Notes under the pieces: generated by a model | The model's database searches: none | What the model was told of the DNA's origin: nothing | Seen by the model: only the letters and a program-made list of their open reading frames with translations | Origin: Polyangia bacterium | Lineage (GTDB): Bacteria > Myxococcota_A > Polyangia > Fen-1088 | Assembly (NCBI GenBank): GCA_036268875.1 | Contig: DATATI010000020.1 | Span: forward strand, 186,001-250,000 | DNA length: 64,000 bases | Direction of reading: 5' to 3' | Translations under genes and position numbers: made by a program | Shown: positions 8,230 through 16,981 of the stretch, piece after piece | Layout of the letters: each line of letters starts with the position of its first letter | How positions within the stretch are numbered: position 1 is the stretch's first letter

Positions 8230-9134
8230 GCGTTTACTCGGCGCCCTGGTACACGCCGGCGGTGCAGCGTCTGCTGGACCTTGCGCTGGAAGAAGACGTC
8301 GGACGCGGCGATGTCACCACCGCCGCGGTGATCGACGAAAGTCAGGAAGCGGAAGCCGACATCATCGCGCGCGAGCGGCTGGTGGTGTGCGGCCTGGGCG
8401 TGGTCGAGGCGGTGTTCATGCGCTTCGACTGGCGCGCCCGCGTCCGCACCAAGGTGGCCGACGGCGATCCGGTGGCGCCGGGAACGCTGGTGGCGACGGT
8501 GCGCGGGCCGGCGGCGGCGCTGTTGGCCGGTGAACGCACGGCCCTCAATTTCATCCAGCGGCTGTCCGGCATCGCCACCTTGACCCAGACCTACGTGGCG
8601 GCGGCGGGCGGCGCCAAGCTGCGCGTCACTGATACACGCAAGACCGTGCCCGGCATGCGCGCCCTGGAGAAATACGCCGTGCGCACCGGGGGCGGCCACA
8701 ACCACCGAGCGGATCTGGCCTCGGGCATCTTGATCAAGGACAACCACATCGCCCTGGTGGGCAGCGTGCGCGAGTGCATCCGCCGGGCGCGCGCCCAGGC
8801 GCCGCACGGCCTGCGCATCGCCGCCGAGGTCGACAACCTGGCCCAGCTGGACGAAGCGATCGAAGCCGGGGCCGAGGTCATTCTGGTCGACAACTTCGCA
8901 GTGCGCGAGATGAGCGAAGCGGTCAAGCGGGTGCGCGAACGCGCGCCGCGCACCATCGTCGAGGCGTCGGGCGGCGTGACGCTGGATCGCATGCGCGAGA
9001 TCAGCAAGACCGGCGTCGACGTGGTCTCGATCGGCGGCCTCACCCACTCGGCGCGGGCGGTGGATCTGTCGCTGGAGATCCGGCCTGTCGAAGACACGCG
9101 CGAAATCCGGTCGAGCGATCGCGAACGCAGTTAG
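8226..9134 (+). CDS. nadC: Nicotinate-nucleotide diphosphorylase (carboxylating)
   Basis: This is quinolinate phosphoribosyltransferase, which converts quinolinate and PRPP to nicotinate mononucleotide, CO2 and PPi in de novo NAD synthesis. It has 302 residues from a GTG start that overlaps the upstream HAD gene. Signatures include ERTALNFIQRLSGIATLT, DTRKTVPGMRALEKYAV, RTGGGHNHRADL and the C-terminal EASGGVTLDRM and GVDVVSIGGLTHS. nadA and nadB are not in the window; nadE lies 44 kb away. Confidence 0.96.
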   Translation: MSVYSAPWYTPAVQRLLDLALEEDVGRGDVTTAAVIDESQEAEADIIARERLVVCGLGVVEAVFMRFDWRARVRTKVADGDPVAPGTLVATVRGPAAALLAGERTALNFIQRLSGIATLTQTYVAAAGGAKLRVTDTRKTVPGMRALEKYAVRTGGGHNHRADLASGILIKDNHIALVGSVRECIRRARAQAPHGLRIAAEVDNLAQLDEAIEAGAEVILVDNFAVREMSEAVKRVRERAPRTIVEASGGVTLDRMREISKTGVDVVSIGGLTHSARAVDLSLEIRPVEDTREIRSSDRERS

Positions 9135-9273
9135 GGCGCAGCGGCAGCCGAGGGGTTGCGCTTTGCAATCAGCGCCTGCCGCGGCGGTCGCAGGTTGAAA
9201 TCCCGCGGTATTCGCCGCCTGGCCGTCGACAGGTCACCCGCGCCTGCCTGGTAGCTTTGTCCGCGAGCAACCG
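9135..9273. other. Intergenic gap between nadC and the broken response regulator
   Basis: A 139-bp spacer. It contains a short TTGC/GCAA inverted repeat near 9156-9168 and a CCTGC/GCAGG repeat further on, without a T-run. No confident promoter was identified. Confidence 0.3.
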
Positions 9274-9765
9274 ATGGCCATCCCGCCCACCGACAGTCCG
9301 CTGCGCGTCCTCATCGTCGACGACGAAAAAAACATTCGCCAGACCCTGAGCGTCTTCCTGGAGAAACTGCACTGCGCGGTGGATCTGGCCGGCAACAGCG
9401 AAGCGGCCATCGTCGCGCTCACCCGCCAGCCGATGGACTTGGTATTTCTGGATCTGCGCCTGGGCACCGAGGGCGGAGAAGAGCTGATCCCGCGTCTTTT
9501 GGCCTTGTCGCCGGCGTTGCCAATTGTGGTCTTCACCGCCTATTCCACGGTGCAGACCGCGGTCGACACCATCAAGCGCGGGGCCTGGGACTATCTCGCC
9601 AAGCCGTACACACCCGAGCAGATCCAGCAGGTGGGTGACCCGCGCCCGCGAGCGGCGCGCCCTGGCGACGCCAAGCTATGGCGGCGTCGGCATCCACACC
9701 GTGCTGAACATCTTTCGGGCCTTTCCCATCAGAAGCGGCTTTGCTGGCTGGGCGCACGATGGTGA
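9274..9765 (+). pseudogene. Response regulator remnant: intact receiver, broken output domain
   Basis: Residues 1-120 form a complete CheY-like receiver: VDDEKN with the acidic pair, VFLDLRLG with the phospho-acceptor Asp, FTAYSTVQTAV with the Thr, and KPY with the Lys. This pattern is typical of NtrC-family regulators. After QIQQV the annotated frame loses similarity to anything and becomes Arg/His-rich. Removing one G from the GGG at 9637-9639 would restore a continuation reading VTRARERRAL, the expected linker, but that frame stops at 9787 without an AAA+ or DNA-binding domain. The gene is therefore frameshifted and also truncated, or this is a sequence or assembly fault. It could still act as a single-domain receiver. 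Confidence 0.7.
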
Positions 9766-9842
9766 TCTTGCCGGCCAAGATACCTAACGACGGTGGGAAC
9801 GGCGCCCGGCCGAGCGGCGCGCGTAGTAGGTTCGCGGGCGAG

Positions 9843-10658
9843 ATGCCATCGCTTGCGCCCTTCACCTCGGCTGCCCTGACCGCCGCGCTCCGGACCCGCT
9901 GGGTGGGGCGGCAGAACGTCGTGCTGGCGGATTGCGCGTCGACGAATGATCTGGCGGCGCTGCAGGCGCGTGGCGGCGCGGGCGAAGGGCTGGTGATCGT
10001 CGCCGATAGGCAGTCGGGGGGGCGCGGGCGGATGGGGCGAGCGTGGCATTCGCCTGCGGGGGAGAATCTTTATTTTTCCATCTTGCTGCGGCCGACGCGG
10101 CCGGCGGTGGAGATTCCGCCGCTGACGTTGCTGGCGGGCGCGGCGCTGGCGCTAGCGCTGACCACCTTCGACATGGCGCCGCGCCTGAAATGGCCCAACG
10201 ATGTGCAGCTGACCGTCACCGACGCAGCCTCGCCGCGCAAGGTGGCTGGCATCCTCACCGAGATGGCCACCGAAGGCGCGCACGTCGCCCACGTGGTGGT
10301 CGGGATCGGCCTCAACGTGAACACGCGCGAATTTCCCTCGGACCTGGCCGACAAAGCGACGTCGCTGGTTCTCGCCCGCGCCGCCGCTGGCGGCGATGAT
10401 CGCCCGCTGGATCGCCTGACGGTTCTGGCCGCAGTGCTGGCCGCCTTCGAAGACGCCTACGAAAAATTCCGCGCCGACGGGCCGCGCGCCGCCGTGGCCC
10501 TGTGGAACCCGCACGCCGCGCTGGGCGCGCGCTGTCGGGTGCGGGTCGAGGGACGCGAGGTGGACGGCGTATCGCTGGGCATCGACGCCGACGGCGCGCT
10601 GCGGGTGCGCGACGATGACGGGCGGGTACACCACGTGGTATCTGGTGAAGTCACATGA
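9843..10658 (+). CDS. birA: Biotin--[acetyl-CoA-carboxylase] ligase, monofunctional
   Basis: This attaches biotin to the carrier domain of acetyl-CoA carboxylase through biotinyl-AMP. From the ATG at 9843 it has 271 residues; an in-frame ATG at 9741 would add 34 low-complexity residues and is less likely. Motifs are DCASTNDLAAL, the biotinyl-AMP loop GGRGRMGRAWHS, KWPNDV with the catalytic Lys, and GIGLNVN, followed by the short C-terminal SH3-like domain. There is no N-terminal helix-turn-helix, so unlike E. coli BirA it should not repress transcription. The stop overlaps the uppP start (ATGA). Confidence 0.94.
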   Translation: MPSLAPFTSAALTAALRTRWVGRQNVVLADCASTNDLAALQARGGAGEGLVIVADRQSGGRGRMGRAWHSPAGENLYFSILLRPTRPAVEIPPLTLLAGAALALALTTFDMAPRLKWPNDVQLTVTDAASPRKVAGILTEMATEGAHVAHVVVGIGLNVNTREFPSDLADKATSLVLARAAAGGDDRPLDRLTVLAAVLAAFEDAYEKFRADGPRAAVALWNPHAALGARCRVRVEGREVDGVSLGIDADGALRVRDDDGRVHHVVSGEVT

Positions 10659-11473
10659 CCTCTTTTGAAGCGGCGGTCCTGGGCCTGGTCCAGGGGATCA
10701 CGGAATTCCTCCCCATCTCGTCCACGGCGCACCTGCGCGTCGTGCCGGCGCTGCTGGGGTGGACTGATCCCGGCGCCGCCTTCACCGCTGTCTTGCAACT
10801 GGGCACCCTGGCCGCCGTAATCGGTTACTTCCTGCGCGAGCTGCTGGCGATGATCGGCGCGGCCCTGGCCGCCGCCCGCGACCCGGCCCGGCGCGACGAT
10901 CCCAATGCCCGCCATCTTTTGTATCTGGTCGTTGGCACCATCCCGGTCGGCATCGCTGGCATCCTGCTCAGACACGCCATCGAAGGGTCGTTCCGCTCGC
11001 TGTGGGTGGTGGCCACGTCGATGATCGTCATCGCGCTGGTGCTGGGGTACGTGGAAAAGTCCGCTCGCCACGAACGCGGCTACGACAGCATCCGAATGCG
11101 CGACGCCGTGATCATCGGGTGCGCGCAGGTGCTGGCGCTGGTGCCGGGCGTCTCGCGCTCGGGCATCACACTGCTGGCGGCGATGGCGCTTGGTCTGCGG
11201 CGGGACGCCGCCGCGCGCTTTTCGTTCTTGCTGTCGGTGCCAGCGGTGGCGGCGGCCGGCATCTTCGAGCTGCCCAAGGTTTTGAAGGCCCACGACATCG
11301 GCGGCGCGCCACTGTTCATCGGCCTCCTGGTGGCGTTCGTGTCGGGCTACGCCAGCATCGCCTGGCTGTTGCGCTTCCTGCGCACGCGCACCACCATGCC
11401 GTTCGTCGTCTACCGCCTGCTGCTGGGCGTCGTGATCCTGGCCCTGCTGTTCTCGGGCCGCGTCGCCGCCTGA
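10655..11473 (+). CDS. uppP: Undecaprenyl-diphosphatase (UppP/BacA)
   Basis: This is an integral inner-membrane phosphatase that recycles undecaprenyl pyrophosphate to the monophosphate carrier for peptidoglycan and O-antigen synthesis. It has 272 residues and about eight membrane helices. The first signature reads QGITEFLPISSTAHLRV (the more common form has SSSGHL) and the second PGVSRSGITL. The ATG overlaps the birA stop. It ends 4 bp before the 3' end of the convergent cysK gene. Confidence 0.95.
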   Translation: MTSFEAAVLGLVQGITEFLPISSTAHLRVVPALLGWTDPGAAFTAVLQLGTLAAVIGYFLRELLAMIGAALAAARDPARRDDPNARHLLYLVVGTIPVGIAGILLRHAIEGSFRSLWVVATSMIVIALVLGYVEKSARHERGYDSIRMRDAVIIGCAQVLALVPGVSRSGITLLAAMALGLRRDAAARFSFLLSVPAVAAAGIFELPKVLKAHDIGGAPLFIGLLVAFVSGYASIAWLLRFLRTRTTMPFVVYRLLLGVVILALLFSGRVAA

Positions 11474-11477
11474 TTTT

Positions 11478-12428
<951 letters not shown>

Positions 12429-12441
12429 GCGGGGTGTCGCC

Positions 12442-12930
12442 TCAGATGAAGTACATTTGCGGCAACACCAGCACGCGCTTGACGCCGGCCGCTTCGGCTC
12501 TGTCGACGAAGTCTTGCAGCGAGACGCTTTCCAGAACGTCGACCAGCCGGGCGATCACGTCGCGCCACACCAGCGCCGGAATATCGTCGTCGCCGGGCAG
12601 ATCGGCGCCGGCGCGGGCCGCCTTCCGCTCGGGCAGCGTCGGGACGCCGTCGAGGGTGAAGAGATCTTCCAGCGCGCCACGCAGGGCGCGCAAGATTTCG
12701 CCCAAACGGATCTCGCCGGCACCGCGGGTCAGCGCGTACCCGCCGCGCGGCCCGCGCTTGGCTTCGACGATACCGGCGCGTTTGAGATCCTGCAGGATCT
12801 GTTCAAGGTATCGGGGCGGGATGCCTTGCCGCTCGGCGATCTCCTTCGCCTGCGTGGCCTGACCACGGCCGTGAAACGCCAAATCGTAAAGAGCGCGCAC
12901 GCCGTACTGGGTCTTGCTGGTCAGCCGCAT
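12442..12930 (-). CDS. Rrf2-family regulator, CymR-like (no Fe-S cysteines)
   Basis: This is a 162-residue DNA-binding regulator. The N-terminus MRLTSKTQYGVRALYDLA, the QGIPPRYLEQILQDLKRAGIV helix-turn-helix and the wing KRGPRGGYAL are clear Rrf2 features. The protein has no cysteine at all, so it cannot bind a cluster as IscR or NsrR do. It therefore resembles CymR, the cysteine-metabolism repressor which in Bacillus works in complex with CysK. Its place between cysA and cysK supports such a role, but regulation here is inferred. C-terminal residues 100-162 have no assigned domain. Confidence 0.9.
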   Translation of the reverse strand: MRLTSKTQYGVRALYDLAFHGRGQATQAKEIAERQGIPPRYLEQILQDLKRAGIVEAKRGPRGGYALTRGAGEIRLGEILRALRGALEDLFTLDGVPTLPERKAARAGADLPGDDDIPALVWRDVIARLVDVLESVSLQDFVDRAEAAGVKRVLVLPQMYFI

Positions 12931-12960
12931 GGTGAAGCCGTCGTCCAGTCAGTCATGGCG

Positions 12961-14034
12961 TCAAATCGAGTAATCCTCGACGAAAATTTTGGCCTCGCGC
13001 AGGTTGGCCATCACCAGATCGCCCTCGCTGATGCCCAGCGATTCCACCTCGGTCTTGGGCATCTCGACGGTCATCGGCCCACCGTCAGCCAGCCGCAGCG
13101 ACAGCTTGATGGTGCCACCCAGCCGGGCCAGCCGTTCGACGCGGGCCACCGACACCTCGGGTGCGTCGTCGCCGGCCTTGGTCAGGCCCACGTCGTGCGG
13201 CCGCACGAAGGCCTGAACCGCTGTCCCGTTGGGCGCCGACGTCTGCGCGCCCGCGTCCATCGGCGCGGCGAACGCCCCGACGGAAACGCGGCCGTCCAGC
13301 ATGCGACCGTGCAAGACGTTGGCCCCACCGACGAACGAGGCCACGAATGGCGTGGCCGGGTGATCGTAGACGTCGCTGGGCGCGCCGGCCTGGGCCACGC
13401 GGCCTTCGTGCATGACAACCACGTGGTCGGAGACCTCCATCGCTTCTTCTTGATCGTGGGTCACCAGCAACGTGGTGAGGTTGCGCTTTTGATGAAACGT
13501 GCGCAGCCAGTCGCGCAGCTCGACCCGCACCTGGGCGTCCAGCGCGCCGAACGGTTCGTCCAGCAACAGCACCTTCGGTTCGATGGCCAGCGCGCGCGCA
13601 AAGGCCACCCGCTGGCGCTGGCCGCCGGACAGCTGCGATGGGTAGCGTTCACCGAGGCCCTCCAGCTGCACCAGCGACAGCAGGTCGTCGACCTTGCGCT
13701 TGACGTCGGGTTTGGGCGTGCGGCGCACCTTCAAGCCGAAGGCGATGTTGCGGCGCACGTTCATGTGCTTGAACAAGGCGTAGCTTTGAAAAACGAAACC
13801 GACGCCGCGCTTTTGCGCCGGCACCGCCGTCTGCTCCTGTTCGCCGAACATGACCGCACCGTCGTCGGGTTGCTCGAGACCCGCCACCACCCGCAGCACG
13901 GTCGACTTTCCCGAGCCCGACGGGCCCAAGAGCGTGGTGATGCCGCCCGACGGCGCCGTGAACGAGACGTCGGCCACCGCGGGCGTTCCGCGCACGGTGA
14001 ATCGCTTGGTCAGGTTGCGGACGACGACGCTCAT
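12961..14034 (-). CDS. cysA: Sulfate/thiosulfate ABC transporter ATP-binding protein (CysA-like)
   Basis: This 357-residue ABC ATPase drives uptake across the inner membrane. Walker A GPSGSGKST is at 37-45, Q-loop FVFQSYALFKHMNV near 80-93, signature LSGGQRQRVAFARAL and Walker B VLLLDEPFGALD, with a C-terminal TOBE-like domain (about 240-357). The ALFKHMNV and FGALDAQVR segments are CysA-like. The ATG at 14034 overlaps the sirC stop by 4 bp (ATGA). No cysT/cysW permease or sulfate-binding protein is in the window, so its partners must lie elsewhere, or its substrate may be another anion. Confidence 0.88.
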   Translation of the reverse strand: MSVVVRNLTKRFTVRGTPAVADVSFTAPSGGITTLLGPSGSGKSTVLRVVAGLEQPDDGAVMFGEQEQTAVPAQKRGVGFVFQSYALFKHMNVRRNIAFGLKVRRTPKPDVKRKVDDLLSLVQLEGLGERYPSQLSGGQRQRVAFARALAIEPKVLLLDEPFGALDAQVRVELRDWLRTFHQKRNLTTLLVTHDQEEAMEVSDHVVVMHEGRVAQAGAPSDVYDHPATPFVASFVGGANVLHGRMLDGRVSVGAFAAPMDAGAQTSAPNGTAVQAFVRPHDVGLTKAGDDAPEVSVARVERLARLGGTIKLSLRLADGGPMTVEMPKTEVESLGISEGDLVMANLREAKIFVEDYSI

Positions 14035-14639
14035 GCCTTGCGCTCGTAAAGCCGATTGATCGCGGCCAGCAGCAGCGGCCGGCGATCGCCCTGCGGCACA
14101 CCGTCCGCACGCCACCCCGGGCGCAATGCGCGCGCCTCGGAGACCCAGGCTTGCATCTCGTCTTCTGCGGGCAGCAACGCTTCCAGTCCTTCCCGCATCA
14201 GGCCCGCCAGCGCGGGCGCCGCACCGTCCGTGGACACCGCAACGGTCACGCCGGCTCGCCGAACGACACCAGCACCGTAGGCCGACGCCGCTTCCGGATC
14301 GTCGACGGCAATAACAAAAAGGCGGCGCGCCTCCGCTGCCGCCGCGACCTGACGATTAACCTCCGGCGTTGCCGCCGCCACCACCAACCAAGCCCCATCC
14401 AAATCGTCAGGCCGAAACGGCCGCGCCGCCACCACCAACCCCTTCGTATCCCTCACCCGTTCAAGAATGTCTTGCCGCAGCTCCGGGGCGACCACCAAGA
14501 CTTCCGCACCTGCCCCCGTTAACCCACCCATCTTGGCGGCCGCCACCGGCCCGCCACCCACCAACACCACCCTGCGTCCGGCAACCTTCAAAAACACTGG
14601 CAAGAGCGCCGCTGATTCTTTTTCGCCGCTGCCCGCCAA
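14031..14639 (-). CDS. Precorrin-2 dehydrogenase / sirohydrochlorin ferrochelatase (SirC/CysG-N)
   Basis: This is a 202-residue protein matching the N-terminal part of CysG and yeast Met8: NAD-dependent oxidation of precorrin-2 followed by iron insertion gives siroheme, the cofactor of sulfite reductase. The Rossmann motif VVLVGGGPVAAAK is at about 24-36, and AVSTDGAAPALAGLMREGLE is a family segment. The best start is a TTG at 14639 because no ATG or GTG precedes the Rossmann fold and an AAAAAGG ribosome site lies 11-17 bp upstream. It is followed directly by cysA, consistent with a sulfate-reduction role. Confidence 0.88.
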   Translation of the reverse strand: MAGSGEKESAALLPVFLKVAGRRVVLVGGGPVAAAKMGGLTGAGAEVLVVAPELRQDILERVRDTKGLVVAARPFRPDDLDGAWLVVAAATPEVNRQVAAAAEARRLFVIAVDDPEAASAYGAGVVRRAGVTVAVSTDGAAPALAGLMREGLEALLPAEDEMQAWVSEARALRPGWRADGVPQGDRRPLLLAAINRLYERKA

Positions 14640-14819
14640 TGTTGTCTACCTTTTTACCGTAGTATCTTTCGCTCCCCGTTTTGCCTGGTCGGCCTCGCTC
14701 TCGCGCTGTCGACGAAGGGCAAACTACGGCACTGCGGCTCACCTGTCAAGATCGCGAATGGATAATTTCCGACCATTTCAGTGTACTATTATTTCTTCCC
14801 TGAACGCGCTATCAGGCGG
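14640..14819. other. Leader region between cysH and sirC
   Basis: This 180-bp region is notably A/T-rich for the window, especially at 14760-14800 and 14641-14670. It holds a sigma-70-like promoter facing sirC and a CTAC-N9-GTAG arrangement at 14646-14662 that overlaps the sirC ribosome site. A regulator site is plausible but unproven. Confidence 0.4.
14721..14749 (-). promoter_or_regulatory. Sigma-70-like promoter for sirC-cysA
   Basis: On the minus strand a perfect -35 TTGACA (14749-14744) is followed after 17 bp by TAGTTT (14726-14721). Transcription would begin near 14714, leaving a leader of about 75 nt before the TTG start of sirC. The call rests on consensus and spacing alone. Confidence 0.45.
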
Positions 14820-15536
14820 CTAGCGAACGGGGTGCAGCCCACACTCTTTATATTCGGGATCTTCCCACCACCAGCGCCCGGCGCGCGGGTGTTCACCGGG
14901 CTTGATGGCGCGGGTGCAAGGCGCGCAGCCGATCGACGGATAGCCCTGGTCATGCAGCGGATGAATGGGGACCTTGTTGGCGACCGCGTAGGCGCGCACC
15001 TGGCCCATTGACCACGCGATAAGCGGGTTCACCTTCGCGATGCCGCCGTGGCCTTGATCGAATTCGATCGCCGGGGTCTCGGTTCGAGTCACCGATTGTT
15101 CGCGGCGCAATCCCGTGACCCAGGCGTCCAGCCCCGCCAGCACCCGACCAAGCGGCTCGACCTTGCGAATGCCGCAGCATTCGTGGCGGTTGTCCAGCGA
15201 CTCGCGAAAGCTGTACAGGCCCTTGGCGCGCTCCAGTTTTTCCACCGCCGCCCGCTCGGGAAACTGCCATTCGATCGCCAGGCCGTATTTTCCGATCACC
15301 CGCTCGGCGGTCAGGTACGTCTCCTCGGGCAGGCGGCCGGTGTCCAGGGCGAACACCCGTACCGCGCGGTTGACCTTGAACGCCATGTCGATGACCACGC
15401 AGTCCTCGATGGAAAAACTGGAGGCCACCGCCAGGCCGGCGCCGAAGCGCTCGACCGCCCACGCCACCACCGCGTGCGGATCGCCGCCGGTGAGGCGCGC
15501 CGCGGCCGATTCGATCTCGCTGGGACTCGGTTTCAT
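14820..15536 (-). CDS. cysH: Adenylyl-sulfate (APS) reductase, 4Fe-4S type
   Basis: This is a 238-residue cytoplasmic reductase that converts APS (or PAPS) to sulfite with thioredoxin. The PP-loop is modified to SSFSIEDC. Cluster ligands are the pair C120-C121 in ECCGIRK and the pair C204/C207 in GCAPCTRAI; the catalytic Cys is C232 in KECGLH. The two-pair cysteine pattern marks the 4Fe-4S APS reductase group rather than the cluster-free PAPS reductase of E. coli. It is consistent with the absence of an APS kinase here. It is divergent from the permease gene with 86 bp between. Confidence 0.95.
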   Translation of the reverse strand: MKPSPSEIESAAARLTGGDPHAVVAWAVERFGAGLAVASSFSIEDCVVIDMAFKVNRAVRVFALDTGRLPEETYLTAERVIGKYGLAIEWQFPERAAVEKLERAKGLYSFRESLDNRHECCGIRKVEPLGRVLAGLDAWVTGLRREQSVTRTETPAIEFDQGHGGIAKVNPLIAWSMGQVRAYAVANKVPIHPLHDQGYPSIGCAPCTRAIKPGEHPRAGRWWWEDPEYKECGLHPVR

Positions 15537-15622
15537 GAACCCCGCATTTTAGCAGCCGATGCGAAAATAGCCCTCGCTTCAGGCCACAATCGGCCAAGCG
15601 TTCTGGTGTATATCTCGCGCCC

Positions 15623-16975
15623 ATGGCAGACGGGCAGACTGCGACCCAGCCGCAACGACTGAAGCGCGCGCTGACCCTGCGCGACCTGATCCTGTACGGG
15701 ATCATCGTCATCCAGCCGGTGGCGCCGATGTCCGTGTTCGGCGTGCTCAGCGAGCGCGGCAACGGACACGTGGTCACCACCATCTTGATTGCCATGGTGG
15801 CGATGCTGCTGACCGCGTTCAGCTACGGTCGGATGGCCCGCGCTTATCCCAGCGCCGGGTCGGCCTTCACTTACGTCGGCCAGGAGATTCACCCGGCCTT
15901 GGGTTACGCCACCGGCTGGAGCATGGCCATGGATTACATGCTGAACCCGATGATCTGCATCATCTGGTGCAGCAAGGCGGCGATGAACTTCGCCCCCGGC
16001 GTTCCCTACTGGGCGTTCGTGCTGTTCTTCTTCGCGCTGTTCACCGGGATGAACCTGCGCGGAATCCGCACCTCGGCGCGCTTGAACACCGGCATGGCCA
16101 TCGGCATGGGCGTGGTGATCGTCATCTTCTTCATCGCGGCGGCGCGCTATATCGCCGGTGTCCCGCACGATCAGGGCTTCTTCACGCGGCCGTTTTACGA
16201 TCCGCACACGTTCAACGTGAGCTCCGTGCTGGGCGGAACGTCCATCGCCGTGCTGACGTACATCGGCTTTGACGGCATCTCGACGCTGTCAGAGGAAGCA
16301 GAGAACCCGCGGCGCAACATCTTGCTGGCCACCGTATTGACCTGCTTGGCCATCGGCATCCTGTCGGCGGTCCAGGTTTACCTGGCCCAGTTGATCTGGC
16401 CGGCGTCGGAGAAGTTTCCCGACGTCGACACGGCGTTCGTGCACGTCGCCGGACGCGCCGCCGGTCAGTGGTTCTTCGTGGTCATCAACCTGACGCTGCT
16501 GGTGGCCAACATCGGTTCGGGCATGGGCGCTCAGCTGGGCGCCGCCCGTCTGCTGTACGGCATGGGCCGCAGCAACGCCCTGCCGCCAAAGTTCTTCGCC
16601 GCCATCGATCCGAAGACGCACATCCCACGCAACAACGTCCTGTTCGTCGGCGTCATCGCCGTGCTGGGCGCGTTCGTGCTGTCGTACGGCCTGGGCGCCG
16701 AGCTGCTGAATTTCGGGGCCTTGATCGCCTTCATGGGTGTCAACCTGGCGGCGTTCGTCCGCTATTACCTGCGCGAGACGGACAAGAAGCTCATCAACCT
16801 GTTTCCGCCTTTGGCCGGTTTTCTGATCTGCGCGTTGCTGTGGATCAACCTGTCGCGCCTGGCGATGATGGCCGGCGCCATCTGGTTGGCGGTCGGCATC
16901 GCGTTCGGCGCCTGGAAGACCCGCGGCTTCAAGGGGGACCTGGTCAGCTTCGAGATCCCGCCCGACGACGTTTGA
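15623..16975 (+). CDS. APC-family amino acid/polyamine permease
   Basis: This is an inner-membrane secondary transporter of 450 residues with about twelve membrane helices. It carries APC-family features: the first helix with LRDLILYGIIVIQPVAPMSVFG, YPSAGSAFTYV and a GFDGISTLSEEAENPRRNI loop near 215-235, all reminiscent of PuuP-like putrescine or amino acid importers. The substrate cannot be assigned. It is a single gene, convergent with the Ogt-AlkA gene, with only 6 bp between the stop codons. Confidence 0.9.
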   Translation: MADGQTATQPQRLKRALTLRDLILYGIIVIQPVAPMSVFGVLSERGNGHVVTTILIAMVAMLLTAFSYGRMARAYPSAGSAFTYVGQEIHPALGYATGWSMAMDYMLNPMICIIWCSKAAMNFAPGVPYWAFVLFFFALFTGMNLRGIRTSARLNTGMAIGMGVVIVIFFIAAARYIAGVPHDQGFFTRPFYDPHTFNVSSVLGGTSIAVLTYIGFDGISTLSEEAENPRRNILLATVLTCLAIGILSAVQVYLAQLIWPASEKFPDVDTAFVHVAGRAAGQWFFVVINLTLLVANIGSGMGAQLGAARLLYGMGRSNALPPKFFAAIDPKTHIPRNNVLFVGVIAVLGAFVLSYGLGAELLNFGALIAFMGVNLAAFVRYYLRETDKKLINLFPPLAGFLICALLWINLSRLAMMAGAIWLAVGIAFGAWKTRGFKGDLVSFEIPPDDV

Positions 16976-16981
16976 AGGGTC

